From Acephala macrosclerotiorum (Eukaryota > Ascomycota > Leotiomycetes > Helotiales > Mollisiaceae): a DNA stretch of 64,000 nucleotides. Shown piece after piece: positions 23,519 to 34,523 of this stretch. Below the pieces are notes generated by a model. That model saw only the letters and a list, made by a program, of their open reading frames with translations, searched no databases and was not told where the DNA came from. Position 1 is the first letter of the stretch, and the number at the start of each line of letters is the position of its first letter. Both the position numbers and the translations under genes were made by a program. The stretch is from positions 62,001 through 126,000 of the forward strand of contig MU119270.1 of assembly GCA_014904845.1 (NCBI GenBank), in the 5' to 3' direction.

Positions 23519-24013
23519 GGCGTCCTTCTGTCGATTCTCCGGTCCTTCAAGTAGTCTCTGTCTTAGAGCTCTCACGAGCCCTTGCTTGTCCTCCTCCCAC
23601 CTTCCCTTTCGTTCGATCGTCATTTGGGTAAGAGGTGTTGTGTTGGTGATGCCCCACTAATGGTGTCGGTGTGTTGTTGTCGAGGGGGTTGGTTATGAGA
23701 AGTCTGTCTTGAATCTGTAGTTTCACAAGAGTTTCGCTGGTTAGTAGCCCTCGGCCTAGAGCTCGTGATTGAGGACCTATTGCCGGGATTTCAGTCTGCT
23801 GATGCCAAGTGCCGCAATGCGGACTGACAATAGGCTAATACAGTCTTACAGTCGGTCCAACACATCACTCAGTAGCCTCTGCTCTACCCACTGAAACGAG
23901 TTTTTCTTGGTTTGCAACGAGATGTCCCGGCTTCGGCAGGAATTTCTATGAGACTTGATACTGTCGAAGCCACTCTTAAGCAAACATCAGCATAGACGGC
24001 AATCTTTCAGAAA
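23519..24013. other. intergenic, no gene seen
   Basis: No coding region recognised. A stretch on the minus strand around 23845-23890 resembles a tRNA D-arm but does not form a tRNA. Confidence 0.5.
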
Positions 24014-24022
24014 TGAGTAGCC

Positions 24023-24600
24023 GTGAGCACATATAGACTCAGTCAACACGACAGACAAGCTGCCTTACTGGAATATAGAGCTCAATCCAACAACAAGACA
24101 CTGGACCTGATGTACATGCAAACGATGGAACTCACGAGGTCTATTCAAGTAGAAAGGAGAGTTATACTGCGACTGAACGGAGAGGTGAGGGAACTTCGAG
24201 ATTGTGAAGTTCGCAACCAGAATCGTATCAAAACGCTTGAGGAGGTTCGCGAGAATCGGGCCCGCCGACATACGACTTCAGATCGGAGATTAACAGTTCT
24301 GAAAGACGCCCCAAAAGACGAGAATTCAATATCTAGAACGCTAGATTGAGATCTTAATGACAGCGTTTACGAAATCACAGTAGGACGCTGGGGCAAAATT
24401 CAACAAGCTGCACGAAGAGTCAAGACAGGCAGTGACTCTGATTGAATCGTTGCTCAAACGTGTCGAAGCGCCGGAGAAGACGAATGAGAAGAAGAACAGG
24501 TTGATAGAAGCACTGAAGGGCACCATTGTGGTGCAGGAGACCAACACACGGGGGAAGGCACTTCCAAAAAGGAGGCGGATATGTTCTGCTCGATACTGAG
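24023..24600 (+). pseudogene. coiled-coil gene fragment, frameshifted
   Basis: The first part encodes a helical protein segment (MELTRSIQVERRVILRLNGE, RIKTLEEVRENRARRH) with no ATG start (the frame opens on GTG). After a stop at 24347 a second frame continues with FNKLHEESRQAVTLIESLLK and RVEAPEKTNEKKNRLIEALK. Two coiled-coil pieces in the same order but different frames suggest a decayed gene of the same general type as the other coiled-coil genes here. An unspliced intron could explain the shift, but no good donor was found. Confidence 0.45.
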
Positions 24601-26003
24601 CAACATGTGCTCTGGACAGTATAACATCACGTTGGAAACCGGCCACCCGTCCATAAAACGATTTGCCAATACGGACCTACGTCGTGAGCAATAAACAGCG
24701 TTTTCGATCTCCTAGCCTGTAAAGGACAATCGAAGAGGCTAGGCCAGGCCAAGTTTAGACATTGCGTGCGTAGAGTTTCCTGATATCTGTTTGCCATCGC
24801 CCCCGTTCTCAGAAAAGGCGGGGCTCTAGAAAATCCAGGTGAGGCTGGGAGATTGAGCACGTTGACAGCTACTGAAAACAGTTTTGGGTCTCGATAAACG
24901 CTTGGTCGTGGATTTGGGTCTTTAGCTTCTCTATTCCGCGAATCGGTCATCAGTAAAGTCACTTGTATCCTTTCTTCCTAACCTTTCCCACACTAGCCTC
25001 TGTATCCGTTCTCACTCCTTAGTCTGAGTACACGTATCTTTCTGGTTCTTCGCCCTAACCTTTGTTCATAGCCGAGTTATTCGTTGGTCATGGGCATCGA
25101 TACCCTCTTGCAGGGCAGCGATTTGAGAGGCAGCAGACTTTTGCTTGTCTAGAACACCCGCAATCACTCCTCCAAAAGCTTCCTCTTCCTTCCTCTTGAT
25201 CTCCAAATCCGCCTTCAGCTGCTCGATTTCAGTGCCTTGAGCCTTCACGAGGTCTGAAAGCGGTTGGTTTGCAGAGAGACATTCATTGATCTGCCTCGTA
25301 AGATCGCGAAGTCTTTACCTGCGCCAAGTCCTTTCTCCTCTTCTTGACATCATCCGGGAACGTGGCCTCTTTTGGTCTCAAGTTCAGTTCCAGAGTGATC
25401 AAAGGATTCTGAATAAACCTGTGTCTTTGCTTCACATGGTTTACAATCCACGAGACAACGCCATTGTACGGGCTGCACATTGTGGTTGCCATCGCTTCTT
25501 TGACTTTGTTGACAGCTGTTCACGCTTTACATTTTTATGGGATCGAGAGGTTAGCTTCAGCAGGCAAAGAAAAAAGGGTATGACGAACGATGCGGTGAAT
25601 TCCGAGTCTAGAGACGTTGTATGCTTCCATGAAAGTACACTTGCCGGATTAGGAAAATTTGAAGCTGACGATGAGCTATGCTCAAGCGAGCACGTGAAGG
25701 GGGAAAAGGGGCAACTGTCCAGAGAATGTCTCATGATACCTTCTTTATTACCACCTAAAGGATGTATAAGCTTTCAAATGTTTTCTTTCGGGGACGTACC
25801 GGATCTTCTCCAACTTACCAATATCCTAATCAAACATGCTTCGTCTGTTCCTCTCATTGAGATTGAGAGAGTGATCCCTTTTGACATATTCAAATCATCA
25901 AAGTCGGGAATGATCTCGACTCTTGCAATAGTTCCTTCTTCTTTTTCCATCTGCTCCAAAATTGTGCACTTTGCTTCGTCTTCCTTTGGACTGGAGGGCT
26001 TGG

Positions 26004-26460
26004 TAAGAGCTGGGGCCACCAAACACGGCCCACCCCACCATTTTACACCAAAACACTCCTTTTGCGTTTATTTATATTTCTACAACGCGTTAATTTAAGT
26101 TAATAAAAACTTCTTATNNNNNNNNNNNNNNNNNNNNNNNNNNNNNNNNNNNNNNNNNNNNNNNNNNNNNNNNNNNNNNNNNNNNNNNNNNNNNNNNNNN
26201 NNNNNNNNNNNNNNNNNNNNNNNNNNNNNNNNNNNNNNNNNNNNNNNNNNNNNNNNNNNNNNACTTTACTTATATATAAAACTTGCAATTTAAGATATTA
26301 ATTTTAGAATTTTTAATATAATTAAATTTAAATAAATCTTAATCCAATTCTTCAATTTTATAAAATTTTATTAAGAATATGGCGAGTTACTAAGTTATAA
26401 AAAGTGTAACTTTTGGTGTAAAATGGAGGGGTGGGCCGTGTTTGGTGGCCCCAGCTCTTA
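26004..26460. mobile_element. TA-flanked MITE (Tc1/mariner-type) containing an assembly gap
   Basis: Inverted repeats of about 45 bp start AGAGCTGGGGCCACCAAACA at 26006 and, on the other strand, at 26458. They differ at only one position in the first ~40. TA is duplicated outside both ends (26004-26005 and 26459-26460). The interior is AT-rich, has no transposase frame visible, and includes 145 N (26118-26262), so its true length is unknown. Confidence 0.85.
26118..26262. other. assembly gap (145 N)
   Basis: A run of N lies inside the MITE, probably because the repeat could not be assembled from short reads. Gap length may be an estimate. Confidence 0.99.
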
Positions 26461-26860
26461 CGTCCCAGATACCAAGATAGTTTGATCTCTTGAATTTGCA
26501 TCTTTTTCTGACCAACTTAGCAGGGATTTGTAAGCTATTCCAACCAGTCTGACTGTCTGACCATGCCGAACGGCCAAATATAGTCAGTTCCTGAGCTTCG
26601 CTTACCGTTTTCTGGTCAGTCGGCATCGACGACTAATCAGTTCCCCGCACCCCTCAACTGTATCACTAATAATCTGCGTATCATTATCAGCTTACATGAA
26701 GTATTAAAATATTTGGAATCCGTTTGGGGGTACGCTGGAAAGTATAATAGCAGAAGAGAAGAAGGCCCTTGGAGATAATAGCATCAGTAACTTGCAGAGA
26801 GAAGATTTCCACCCCATCAGACTACTTTTCGAATCCAAATCCGATATCCCAATAACAACC

Positions 26861-27804
26861 ATGACGACTCACCAAACAGCTAAAACTCAATTCATCAAGC
26901 CAAAAGACATCACCTTCGCCTACCGCCGCTTCGGAAATGCCAGTACCAACAAAACTCCCCTCCTCTTCCTAATCCACTTCCGCGGGACAATGGACTTCTG
27001 GGACCCTCTACTCATCAACTCCATCGCAGCCAAGCGACCCGTAATTCTCTTCGACAACGCAGGTGTAGGACAAAGTTCCGGAAGCGTTGATGACACATTC
27101 CCCAAGATGGCAGCTCATGTCCTCGATTTCCTCTCTGCTCTGGAGATCAAGAAAGTCGATATCTTAGGCTTCAGTATGGGAGGACATGTTGCCCCACTTG
27201 TGTACTTGAATGGTCCCAAGGGATTGGTTCAACATCTTGTTATCGCGGGGTCGAGTCCTAGTGCTGGTGAGGGCATTCTTGCGAATACTGCAGAGAGGGC
27301 TGAGGGAGTCAAGGTGAATGCTGGTTCAGAGGAGGTCACGCTTGAGAATTTTCAGACTTTGTTCTTCCTTCCAACGGAGACGAGTCGTGCAGCAGCAAGG
27401 GCATGGTGGGGACGTATTCATGAACGTAAAAAGTCAGCAAGCGGAGAGGAGAGGACAGAGTTGGTGTCGACTGGGTATGCTGACGGTGCAGTTGGGATGA
27501 TGAGCATGATCAACGGGCTCGAGACTTTCGATAAGCCAGAGAACAGAGCTGAGGGAAGCTATGATCGTTTGGGGGATATCAAGATTCCGGTTTTCATCGG
27601 GCAGGGGAAGGATGACTATATGATTCCGACTGTGAATAGTTTTGTGATGCAGCAGAAGTTGCCGAATGGGACGTTGAAGGTCTTCCCGGATCGGGACATG
27701 GGTTTTTGTATCAGCATGCGGAGGAATTTGCGGAGGATGTCAACAGATTCTTGGATTCAAAGTATACCGAGGAATGGAGTATGAGATGTAAGGAGGTCGT
27801 ATAG
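26861..27804 (+). pseudogene. alpha/beta hydrolase with a frameshift just before the catalytic His
   Basis: The frame from ATG 26861 (a TTG at 26792 is rejected as start) encodes a typical alpha/beta-hydrolase. It has an oxyanion-loop region (LIHFRGTMDFWDP), the strand-turn VILFDNAGVGQSSG, the nucleophile elbow GFSMGGH and the acid-loop strand VFIGQGKDDYMIP. Near 27690 the frame changes. In the used frame the C-terminus is CISMRRNLRRMS, ending at 27784. In the neighbouring frame the sequence continues as GHGFLYQHAEEFAEDVNRFL and stops at 27804, which is what the family shows around the catalytic His. One missing base explains this. It is either a recent inactivation or a sequencing error. Substrate is unknown. 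Confidence 0.82.
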
Positions 27805-28147
27805 GGATGATAGGGATGAAAGAGGAGCGAAATATACACCGCGCGTGTTCAAGTACAAGCAATCTAGATGGAATTGAGCTTTGACAGAGTATAGTTCACG
27901 ACGGACATTGTGACGGACGACTCCCTTTGGGAAACGGTGAGATGATGAGGAGTATTGTCTGCACCGTTAAAGATCTTTGAAGTCTGAGCCTGTTCAATGT
28001 CGGTGACGACGAGGTAGCATGTCAACTTTGACATAGCTGCGTTCAATCTGGCAGACAATGTTTTATGACCGGTCGCGATTACATAAGATGGCACTGCAAA
28101 GAGCTCATCAAGTTGCTGCAGTCTCTCTATCTCATTTTCATCATCAA
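27805..28147. other. intergenic, no supported gene
   Basis: A 76-codon frame on the minus strand (28094-27864) has no recognisable domain and is not called. Confidence 0.45.
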
Positions 28148-29497
28148 AATGTATTTTTCATCGTCCCTTCCAGTCGTTTTCACTGCATTGGCGGATGCGT
28201 TTCCACAGTTCTAGCAAGCCGATTACCATTATCAGGAAGACATCTTAATCGTTGTGATGCTTCTGCCGTGAAAGGCATTTCCAGTTCCGAAGGACTTTGG
28301 TTTGGCGATTTCGCTGTCGGTAGTTCTTCCAACCTGAGCACGTTGATCGATACTGGTTCTGGGGATGTCATCGTCAATCCCGGACTTTACAAGCCCTCCA
28401 AATCTTCGAAATCTCTCAACACCACTTTCAACAACACGTATGGTACCACCTCGAGTGACAGCACAGGGAATGGGACAGTATGAATCTCGAGCTTCTGCAT
28501 GTCTAGATGCTAATATTTGTCTAGGTTGTTGGTACTCTATACGAGGGAGAGATGAGCTTTGGTAGCTTGACAGCTACCCAGATCACTGGATCAGCAACTG
28601 GCACGTGGGATGTTCCAGGCGACGGAATTGTTGATTTCTCAGGCTCGTTGTTCTGGCAATTCCCTGACAATTCAACATCATTCATGCAATCGCTTTGCAC
28701 CCAAGGGAAAGTCTCCGAGTGTCGCTTTGGTCTTGCTCTCGAAAACGAAAACACTGGTTCCCTCATTTTGGGCGAGCTCGATACCGAGAAGTACACTAGT
28801 GACTTGACTGTGGGACCCATCTACCTCACGTGTTGGGCTACAATAATGGATCTCGCTCTCAATGGCACGGTTGTTACACACGATTTGACTGTCGAGCTGG
28901 ATAGTGGGACGGCGACGATAGTGGGGTGAGTTACTTCTCAGAGTTCTTGAACAATGACTGGTAGCAATAGGCCCATTGAGGGAGTGAGCAGGATCCTCGA
29001 AGCAGTCGGAATCGAGGGCGTGCTCCAGAACAACTCGAAAGGCCAACAGCTTGTTGGCTACTTTCCATGCGAGAAGCCTCCACCTGTGGGCTTCTCCTTC
29101 CCATCCCAAAGAAACGCATCGACAGCTACTGGTATAATCAGCAAGAACAGCACGATCTTTGATATCCCTGCAAGTACTTAGGCGGCAGTCGACAATAGAA
29201 ACAACAACTGCACCGCGATCATGAGTGGTCAAGACTTTGCCACTTTTCCAGGATTGTGGACTGTTGGACAGCGTAAGTTTTCCCGACGATGAAGATAGAG
29301 ATAATACTGATTGAGAATCCACGGCTTTCATGCAAGGCCGCTACTTGGACCACAACATAGCTGATGGAACGATTGGCATCGCAGCCTTGAAGACTTCGAC
29401 GACCAGCAACGTGACTTCGACCTCAAGTCCAGTATCTAAAGTGGACTGCCAGCAGCGCTGCGTCGACAATTGCCTTTGGACGGTTGACCTTGCTTAG
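28148..29497 (+). pseudogene. secreted pepsin-type (A1) aspartic protease, inactivated
   Basis: Both catalytic blocks are visible: STLIDTGSGDVIVNPG at about 28340 and VELDSGTATIVG at about 28893. Between them are the expected beta-rich segments (TLYEGEMSFGSLTATQITG, GLALENENTGSLILGELD). A signal-peptide-like start at 28148 (MYFSSSLPVVFTALADAFPQ) runs into TAG at 28212, and a frame change is needed to reach the first Asp block. Introns at about 28470-28527 and 28927-28969 fit. A second stop, TAG at 29179, sits where Trp (TGG) would be expected between FDIPAST and AAVDNRNNNC. The C-terminal Ser/Thr-rich part runs to about 29497. Two stops and a shift argue for a dead gene. Confidence 0.75.
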
Positions 29498-30288
29498 TTT
29501 GACAATATCAATCGCCTCGTTCTTTTTGTAGGCAAAAGAGACTCGTTTATGCCACCACGTGCGGAAATGAAATGTATAACATTGGTTGGACGTTGTAGAA
29601 TATGGGGAAGGTGTTGGCGGCGTTTCGTTTTGTTGCAGATCGCATCTACTGCGGTGAGAGAAGGCAGTATAATTATTTCCATACAAAGGATAGACTTATT
29701 ACGAATCAAAACTCTTGGTTTGCATGCACAAGGGGGCCTAGGAAGGACTTGAAAAGTGACAACCTTTCATTGTCCCACGAGTGTTAGATCAATATATCAT
29801 GGATGAGTATTAAACATATGTCCAATTAGAGGTTGTCAAGATACTTGAATGCTCGCCTTCCGCCTCGGGCATTGAGTCGATTGCGGTCGTCTTGTAGATC
29901 GCGGATGGGCAAGGGGAACCAGAGATTAAGCATCCTCTGCCTACTCTTAGAGAACGCTGCAGATCAGACTTGATTGTGGTGTTTTTTCTGCGAGTGAGAC
30001 AAGCTGGTGAGAAACGAGGGGTAACTGCGGATTCTTCTGGTTGTCGGGAGTTTGGAGGGGACTCGAAAGACTTCGTGAGACTTGATGATTGGATTGTGGA
30101 GTGTGCTATGAACAACGGCGCCTGACATTTTGAGAAAGTCTTTAAAGGTGCATTGGAAGTGTTGAGGAACTCAACACAGAAACTTGAAGTCAGCCCTTCA
30201 CGTGCGCACGGACGTTTCCAAGGTTCATTTGTTGACATCGTCGCGTCTTTCGCGTCAACAAACCTTTATCTGATTCCAATCAGCAGCA
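29498..30288. other. intergenic, no supported gene
   Basis: A 142-codon minus-strand frame (30238-29810) lacks domains and overlaps the promoter of the next gene, so it is not called. Confidence 0.45.
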
Positions 30289-32492
30289 ATGTCTCGAACC
30301 CTCGATATGGACCTCAATCGCTTCTCGGCTATCTCCGATTTTGTCACAAACTACATCCGGGAGCAGGATTTTGGGGAGGGTGATGGTGCGCAAGGCCGGA
30401 CATTGATCCGACTGTGTTTAGAAGAGTTTTTGGATGAGACGGAGCGACAGGATAGGGAAATCATGACGAGGGCAAAGGATAAGGTAGTGGCATCGATCAA
30501 GCGCCTGGTCTCTGACGGCGGCTTGTGTTTACTGCGCAAAGATAATAAGCCTCTTTTCAGACTTACTCCAGAGCAATCGACCCATGACGACGAGAGGGAG
30601 AGTACAATCGTTGTCGATGTCCAGCAAAGAGATATGGATGCCGAAGAAGCAGAAACTAGTTTGCTGGAGGAAGAGGATCTGCCAATGGAAGAGACTGAAG
30701 CAGACCGTAAGTTCTCAATTGGCAATGGCCCGAGGCCCGCTAATACAATTACTTAGGGCACAGTGCGGGATATGCAGAGATGACCCGAGGAGCAAGGCCT
30801 CTCCTCCTACCTCCTGCAGAAGACGAGATGAGCACGCCGAGCAGGAAACGACGCCGGATAGAAATCGCTGGGAGCAATTCAAGCTGCTGGGATTCTCTCA
30901 GTCCTGCCCCACATGCGAATTCAACTCCACGACGAAGACAGCCACTGCCAGTCAGTCCACTTTCGGGTTCTCGCAGACGTTTTGTACCAATGCAGTTTTT
31001 CTCGCCAAGGAAGCTAGCAAGAGATACAAGAGATCATGAGGCAGAAGAGTATGCACGACAAATGCTGTTCAAACACGAGAAGGACACCTCCCCGCCGTGG
31101 TTAGTCCAAGGTCTCGACATACTGCGGTCTAGGTACCCGGACGATACTTTTAAGGCAGATAACGGGATGATCAAATGCTTGGACTGCGGCAGGGATTTCA
31201 AGCCAAGTTCAAACTGCAATGTCAGTAACTTCGAAAACCATCTGAAGTCGAAAGCACACAAAGTCGTTGTCATCAAGAATCGGGAGACCGGTAAACCGAG
31301 CTCTTCAACTTACCAGGAATTCTTACCTTCGAAGAAAATGTTTGATTTCGAATTTGCCGATCAGCAGATGCCTTACCATGTTTTTGCCCTTCAGGGCGAG
31401 CAAGATCTGGCAAGCAAGCGAAACAGCTATCTCGCCGCTCTGGAGACCGAAAGTCATAAGAAGTCAATCAGGTTGAGTTTCCTAGAGAAAAAGCTCCTTG
31501 ACGCGGAGAAGCAGCATGCGGAGCAACGAGATCATTTCGATAAAGTCCTTGAGACGTCCGACAAGACTAACAAGGACACGAAGGAGAAATTCAATATATT
31601 GTCTGATGTCGTCAAATCCACGGAAGAGAAGTGTGAGACCAAATTCCGAGAAGTTTTTAAGCGAGTTGAAAAATCCGAGTCAAAGAATGGCGAACATTTG
31701 AGGGTGATGTCTCAGCGAATGATCGATTTTGAAGGCAGATGTGACACAAAATTGGGCGAGACTAATACGAGGATCGCAAGATATAATCAACGTGCCTTGG
31801 ACCAGCACGACAGCACAAACGAGCGTATCATCAAATCAGAGCTCGAGTCGGAAGCCAAGTTGGCGCAACTTTCGCGGCAGATCGAGGAGCTTGTCGAGAA
31901 GAACAAGAGTCAGGATGAATTGATTGCTAAGCTTCAGTCACAAGACGAAGAACACACGAAGGATGTCCAAGGTCTCCAAGAGCAATCTCAAGAACTCGAG
32001 GCCGAGATTAAAGAGCTAGAGCGGGAGAACAAGGGCCAAGAGGACGAGATTCAAGATCTCCTGGCGCAGACCCAATTGCATACCGAAGAGCTACAGCGTC
32101 AGCGAGATAGCGAGGAAAGCTTTATGAAAACGATCCGAGACCAGATGCAAGCCTATTTCGAACAAACAGACCGAACCATCAGGAAGCTTACATCAGAGAA
32201 CCAAGAGCGGACGAAATCAATAGAGCAACAAATGTTGAACCGCATCAAAGCGATAGAAGACCAATCTTCTAAGAAGATCCGATCCTTAGAAAAGAAATAC
32301 TCAGAACAGAAAGAGTCTATTGAATGCTTTGAAGCAGTCATACCCACCATCTTGGATGATGCGAGAGCACGAGACGAGTATGTGGACGAGCTCGCGAGAC
32401 TTATCACTGAGCAAGACGACGAGGTTGCTGCCCCTTCACCAAGGAAGGAAAAGGGGCGGCGATATGTGGCACGGACATCCGTTGCACGCTGA
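30289..32492 (+). CDS. 717-aa coiled-coil protein with one C2H2-type zinc finger, unknown function
   Basis: Two exons (30289-30706 and 30757-32492) join in phase across GTAAGT...CTTAG. The N-terminal ~140 residues are an acidic, helical domain (FVTNYIREQDFGEG, RTLIRLCLEEFLDETE). A basic segment SRKRRRIEI follows and looks like a nuclear signal. Around residue 278 there is a single U1-like finger: KCLDCGRDF ... NHLKSKAHK. From about residue 330 to 700 the protein is almost continuous coiled coil (EKKLLDAEKQHAEQRDHFDK, SQELEAEIKELERENKGQED), ending in a basic tail. No orthologue could be named. The layout, CxxC motif then long coiled coil, parallels the 745-aa gene at 12.6 kb. Confidence 0.75.
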
Positions 32493-33098
32493 ACCATGTT
32501 TGGTTGGATATAAATTCCTCTTCTCTGTTTGATTTCATGACATTGTTTTGGAGCAGGGTGTTTTGGAGTATGTCTATGTTTTGGGTATTGTCAAGGTCAT
32601 GCCTTTGGATGAGCTGTTAGCATTATGTCTTCCCAATCAATCACTTTCGGGTACGTATACCATTGGCCCAATGATCCCTGTTCATTTGCCATTATATCGC
32701 GGCTATCTTCATCCGGACCTTTCAGCTGCAGCCCTTAGCCCTGTTGGTGGCTGCTTACGTTACCGGGTAATCGCGTTCGGCCTTCTCAGCTTGGTGATTA
32801 ATCAGACGAAAGTTTCCACATCGGGAAGTGAGGGACGACAAACGCGAACCCGCTTACTCTTGTAGGTACCATTTCAGCCTCTCAATGTTAAGTTGTGATT
32901 TTGGTTGGAGATGAGCTTGGCGATGAGGGTTTCAGCTCTTGGGATGCCTCGGGCCTGTTGTCAGCATGGCGTTTATTTCTGGTTATAAAGGAAGTATACA
33001 TCTTCTCTTTTTCTCTGTTTCCGTTCTCAAGGCCCTGTCATCTTTGTTGAACTTGCTATTATATTCTCCAAAGTCATACTGTACTTTCATAATTCACG
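32493..33098. other. intergenic, no gene seen
   Basis: Contains the 3' flank of the coiled-coil gene and promoter of the hemerythrin-like gene. Nothing else recognised. Confidence 0.5.
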
Positions 33099-33923
33099 AT
33101 GACCAAACGACCATGGGCCGACCACCCCTTCTCCCTAATCCCTACACCTAGTGGTCCTTCAATCGAAGGCATCAGTCCAGAGACCCTCAAAGTAGCTACG
33201 GAAATGTGTCTAGCACACAACCTCATCCTCCGCAATCTCAACGCAATCTACCTCCAAGCCCCTAACATCAGCTCTTCAACTGATATCTCAGATTTCATAA
33301 TCTTCTGCCAGATCTTCCACGAGTCGATCAAACACCATCATGATTTTGAAGAATCGACGTTCTTTCCGAGTATTGAAGAGTATACGGGAGAAGAAGGCAT
33401 TATGGAGACGAATGTCAAACAACATGAAGCTTTCCATGCTGGATTGGAGAAGTTTGGACACTATGTGGAGGGGGTGAAGATTGAGGATTGGGATTCGGGA
33501 AGGTTGTTGGGGATAGTGGATGAGTTTGGGGAGGCATTGCAGGTTCATTTGAGGGAGGAGATTGAGACGCTTCTAGGGTTGGAGAAGTATGGTGGGGAGA
33601 AGCTGAAGAAGGCTTGGGATGATTTGGAGAAGAAGATTCAAAAGGAGATGACGGATAAGGTAAGTTTGTATTTTGTCTGTTGATGTTTGAGGAGATGATG
33701 ACTAATTGATTTGGTGTAGCTGAAGGTTATACCAGCGGGACTTGGAGCGATTGATCGGACTTTTGAGGGTGGGAGACATAAGCATTGGCCTCCATTTCCG
33801 TGGTTTGTGCCGTATCTGGTGAAGTACTTTTTTATGTGGAAGTACAAGGGGGTTTGGAGGTTTTCGCCTTGTACTGTGTTTGGTGAGCCTAAGGAGTTGG
33901 CTTTCGTGAAAACTGAGCAGTAA
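33099..33923 (+). CDS. hemerythrin-like (HHE cation-binding) domain protein
   Basis: Predicted four-helix-bundle protein binding a di-iron centre. Exons 33099-33659 and 33720-33923 give 254 aa. The metal-ligand helices are visible: CLAHNLILRNL (His), HESIKHHHDFEESTFFP (His and Glu), VKQHEAFHAGLEKFG (His) and LQVHLREEIETL (His and Glu). The C-terminal exon adds FEGGRHKHWPPFPWFVPYL, common in fungal members of this group. There is no signal peptide, so it is probably cytosolic. Physiological role in fungi is not established; oxygen or metal sensing and oxidative stress are usual guesses. Confidence 0.88.
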
Positions 33924-34523
33924 AAAGCTTGGGCGTCTCGTTGATGTGGAGCTATTGTACATATCGGGTTTTCGTAATAGTTGATAGCCGGTATATAGAA
34001 GTATAGACGAACAATGTCGCAGAAGCGAATCTTCAGATTCCCAGCCACCGCAGCTCTCCCTGTTTTATCTCAAGACATTCTAAACCTCGGGTCGTACAAC
34101 GGTTTCCAACTCTCGTGAAACAATGACAGCGGGCGCTATCCTAAATCAGTGCTAGAACCCCGCCGATTTTGCATCGGATTCTTTAGCTGCAGCCCCGCCA
34201 TCTAATTACTATAAGTTCATCAACCTCGCCGCAGCGTCCTCGAATGGAGACTCCCAATCTATATGAGAGCGATGCGTTCTATGCAAGCCGGCTTCTGTTC
34301 CAGGGCCTTGGCAAGTTGACGTGCATGTATAGCCAGGGACGATCAGACCAGCAACGATCGAAAGGCTGAATTCAAGCCTCACTAAACATCATCAGATCAC
34401 AGCGGGATAAACTGACGCGCGGATACGCGTTTTTCGTACGACTGTCCCGCAAACTCAATCCCTATATATATTCCAAATTCCCAACTGCCAAATTGCGAGA
34501 GTCCTACACGATCCGCGAACACA
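33924..34523. other. intergenic region, promoter of flbE-like gene
   Basis: No coding region. A TATATATA-like box lies at about 34463-34470, some 55 bp before the ATG of the flbE-like gene. Confidence 0.5.

Larger units (their letters stand above)
25066..26626 (-). pseudogene. coiled-coil gene of unknown function split by a MITE
   Basis: Starting at ATG 26626 (MPTDQKT), a GTAAGC...GGTCAG intron leads into an exon KKMQIQEIKLSWYLG that runs into the MITE at 26458. On the other side of the MITE (26003 and below) the same frame resumes with KPSSPKEDEAKCTILEQMEK and continues to 25774. Further downstream exons encode RFIQNPLITLELNLRPKEA and, after a small intron, INECLSANQPLSDLV and a coiled coil (EIEQLKADLEIKRKEEEAFG) ending at 25066. 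Middle exon limits are unsure. Without the element and one TA copy the frame is continuous, so the insertion broke a previously open exon. No named family was recognised. Confidence 0.6.

Noticed and set aside
23830..23890. tRNA-like sequence on the minus strand (TCAGTGGGTAGAGC resembles a D-arm)
   Set aside because: No T-arm GTTCRA loop or acceptor stem could be folded around it.
24627..24962. 111-codon open frame, minus strand
   Set aside because: Overlaps coiled-coil relics and has no domain or splice signals.
28678..29331. 217-codon open frame, minus strand
   Set aside because: It is the antisense shadow of the aspartic protease relic.
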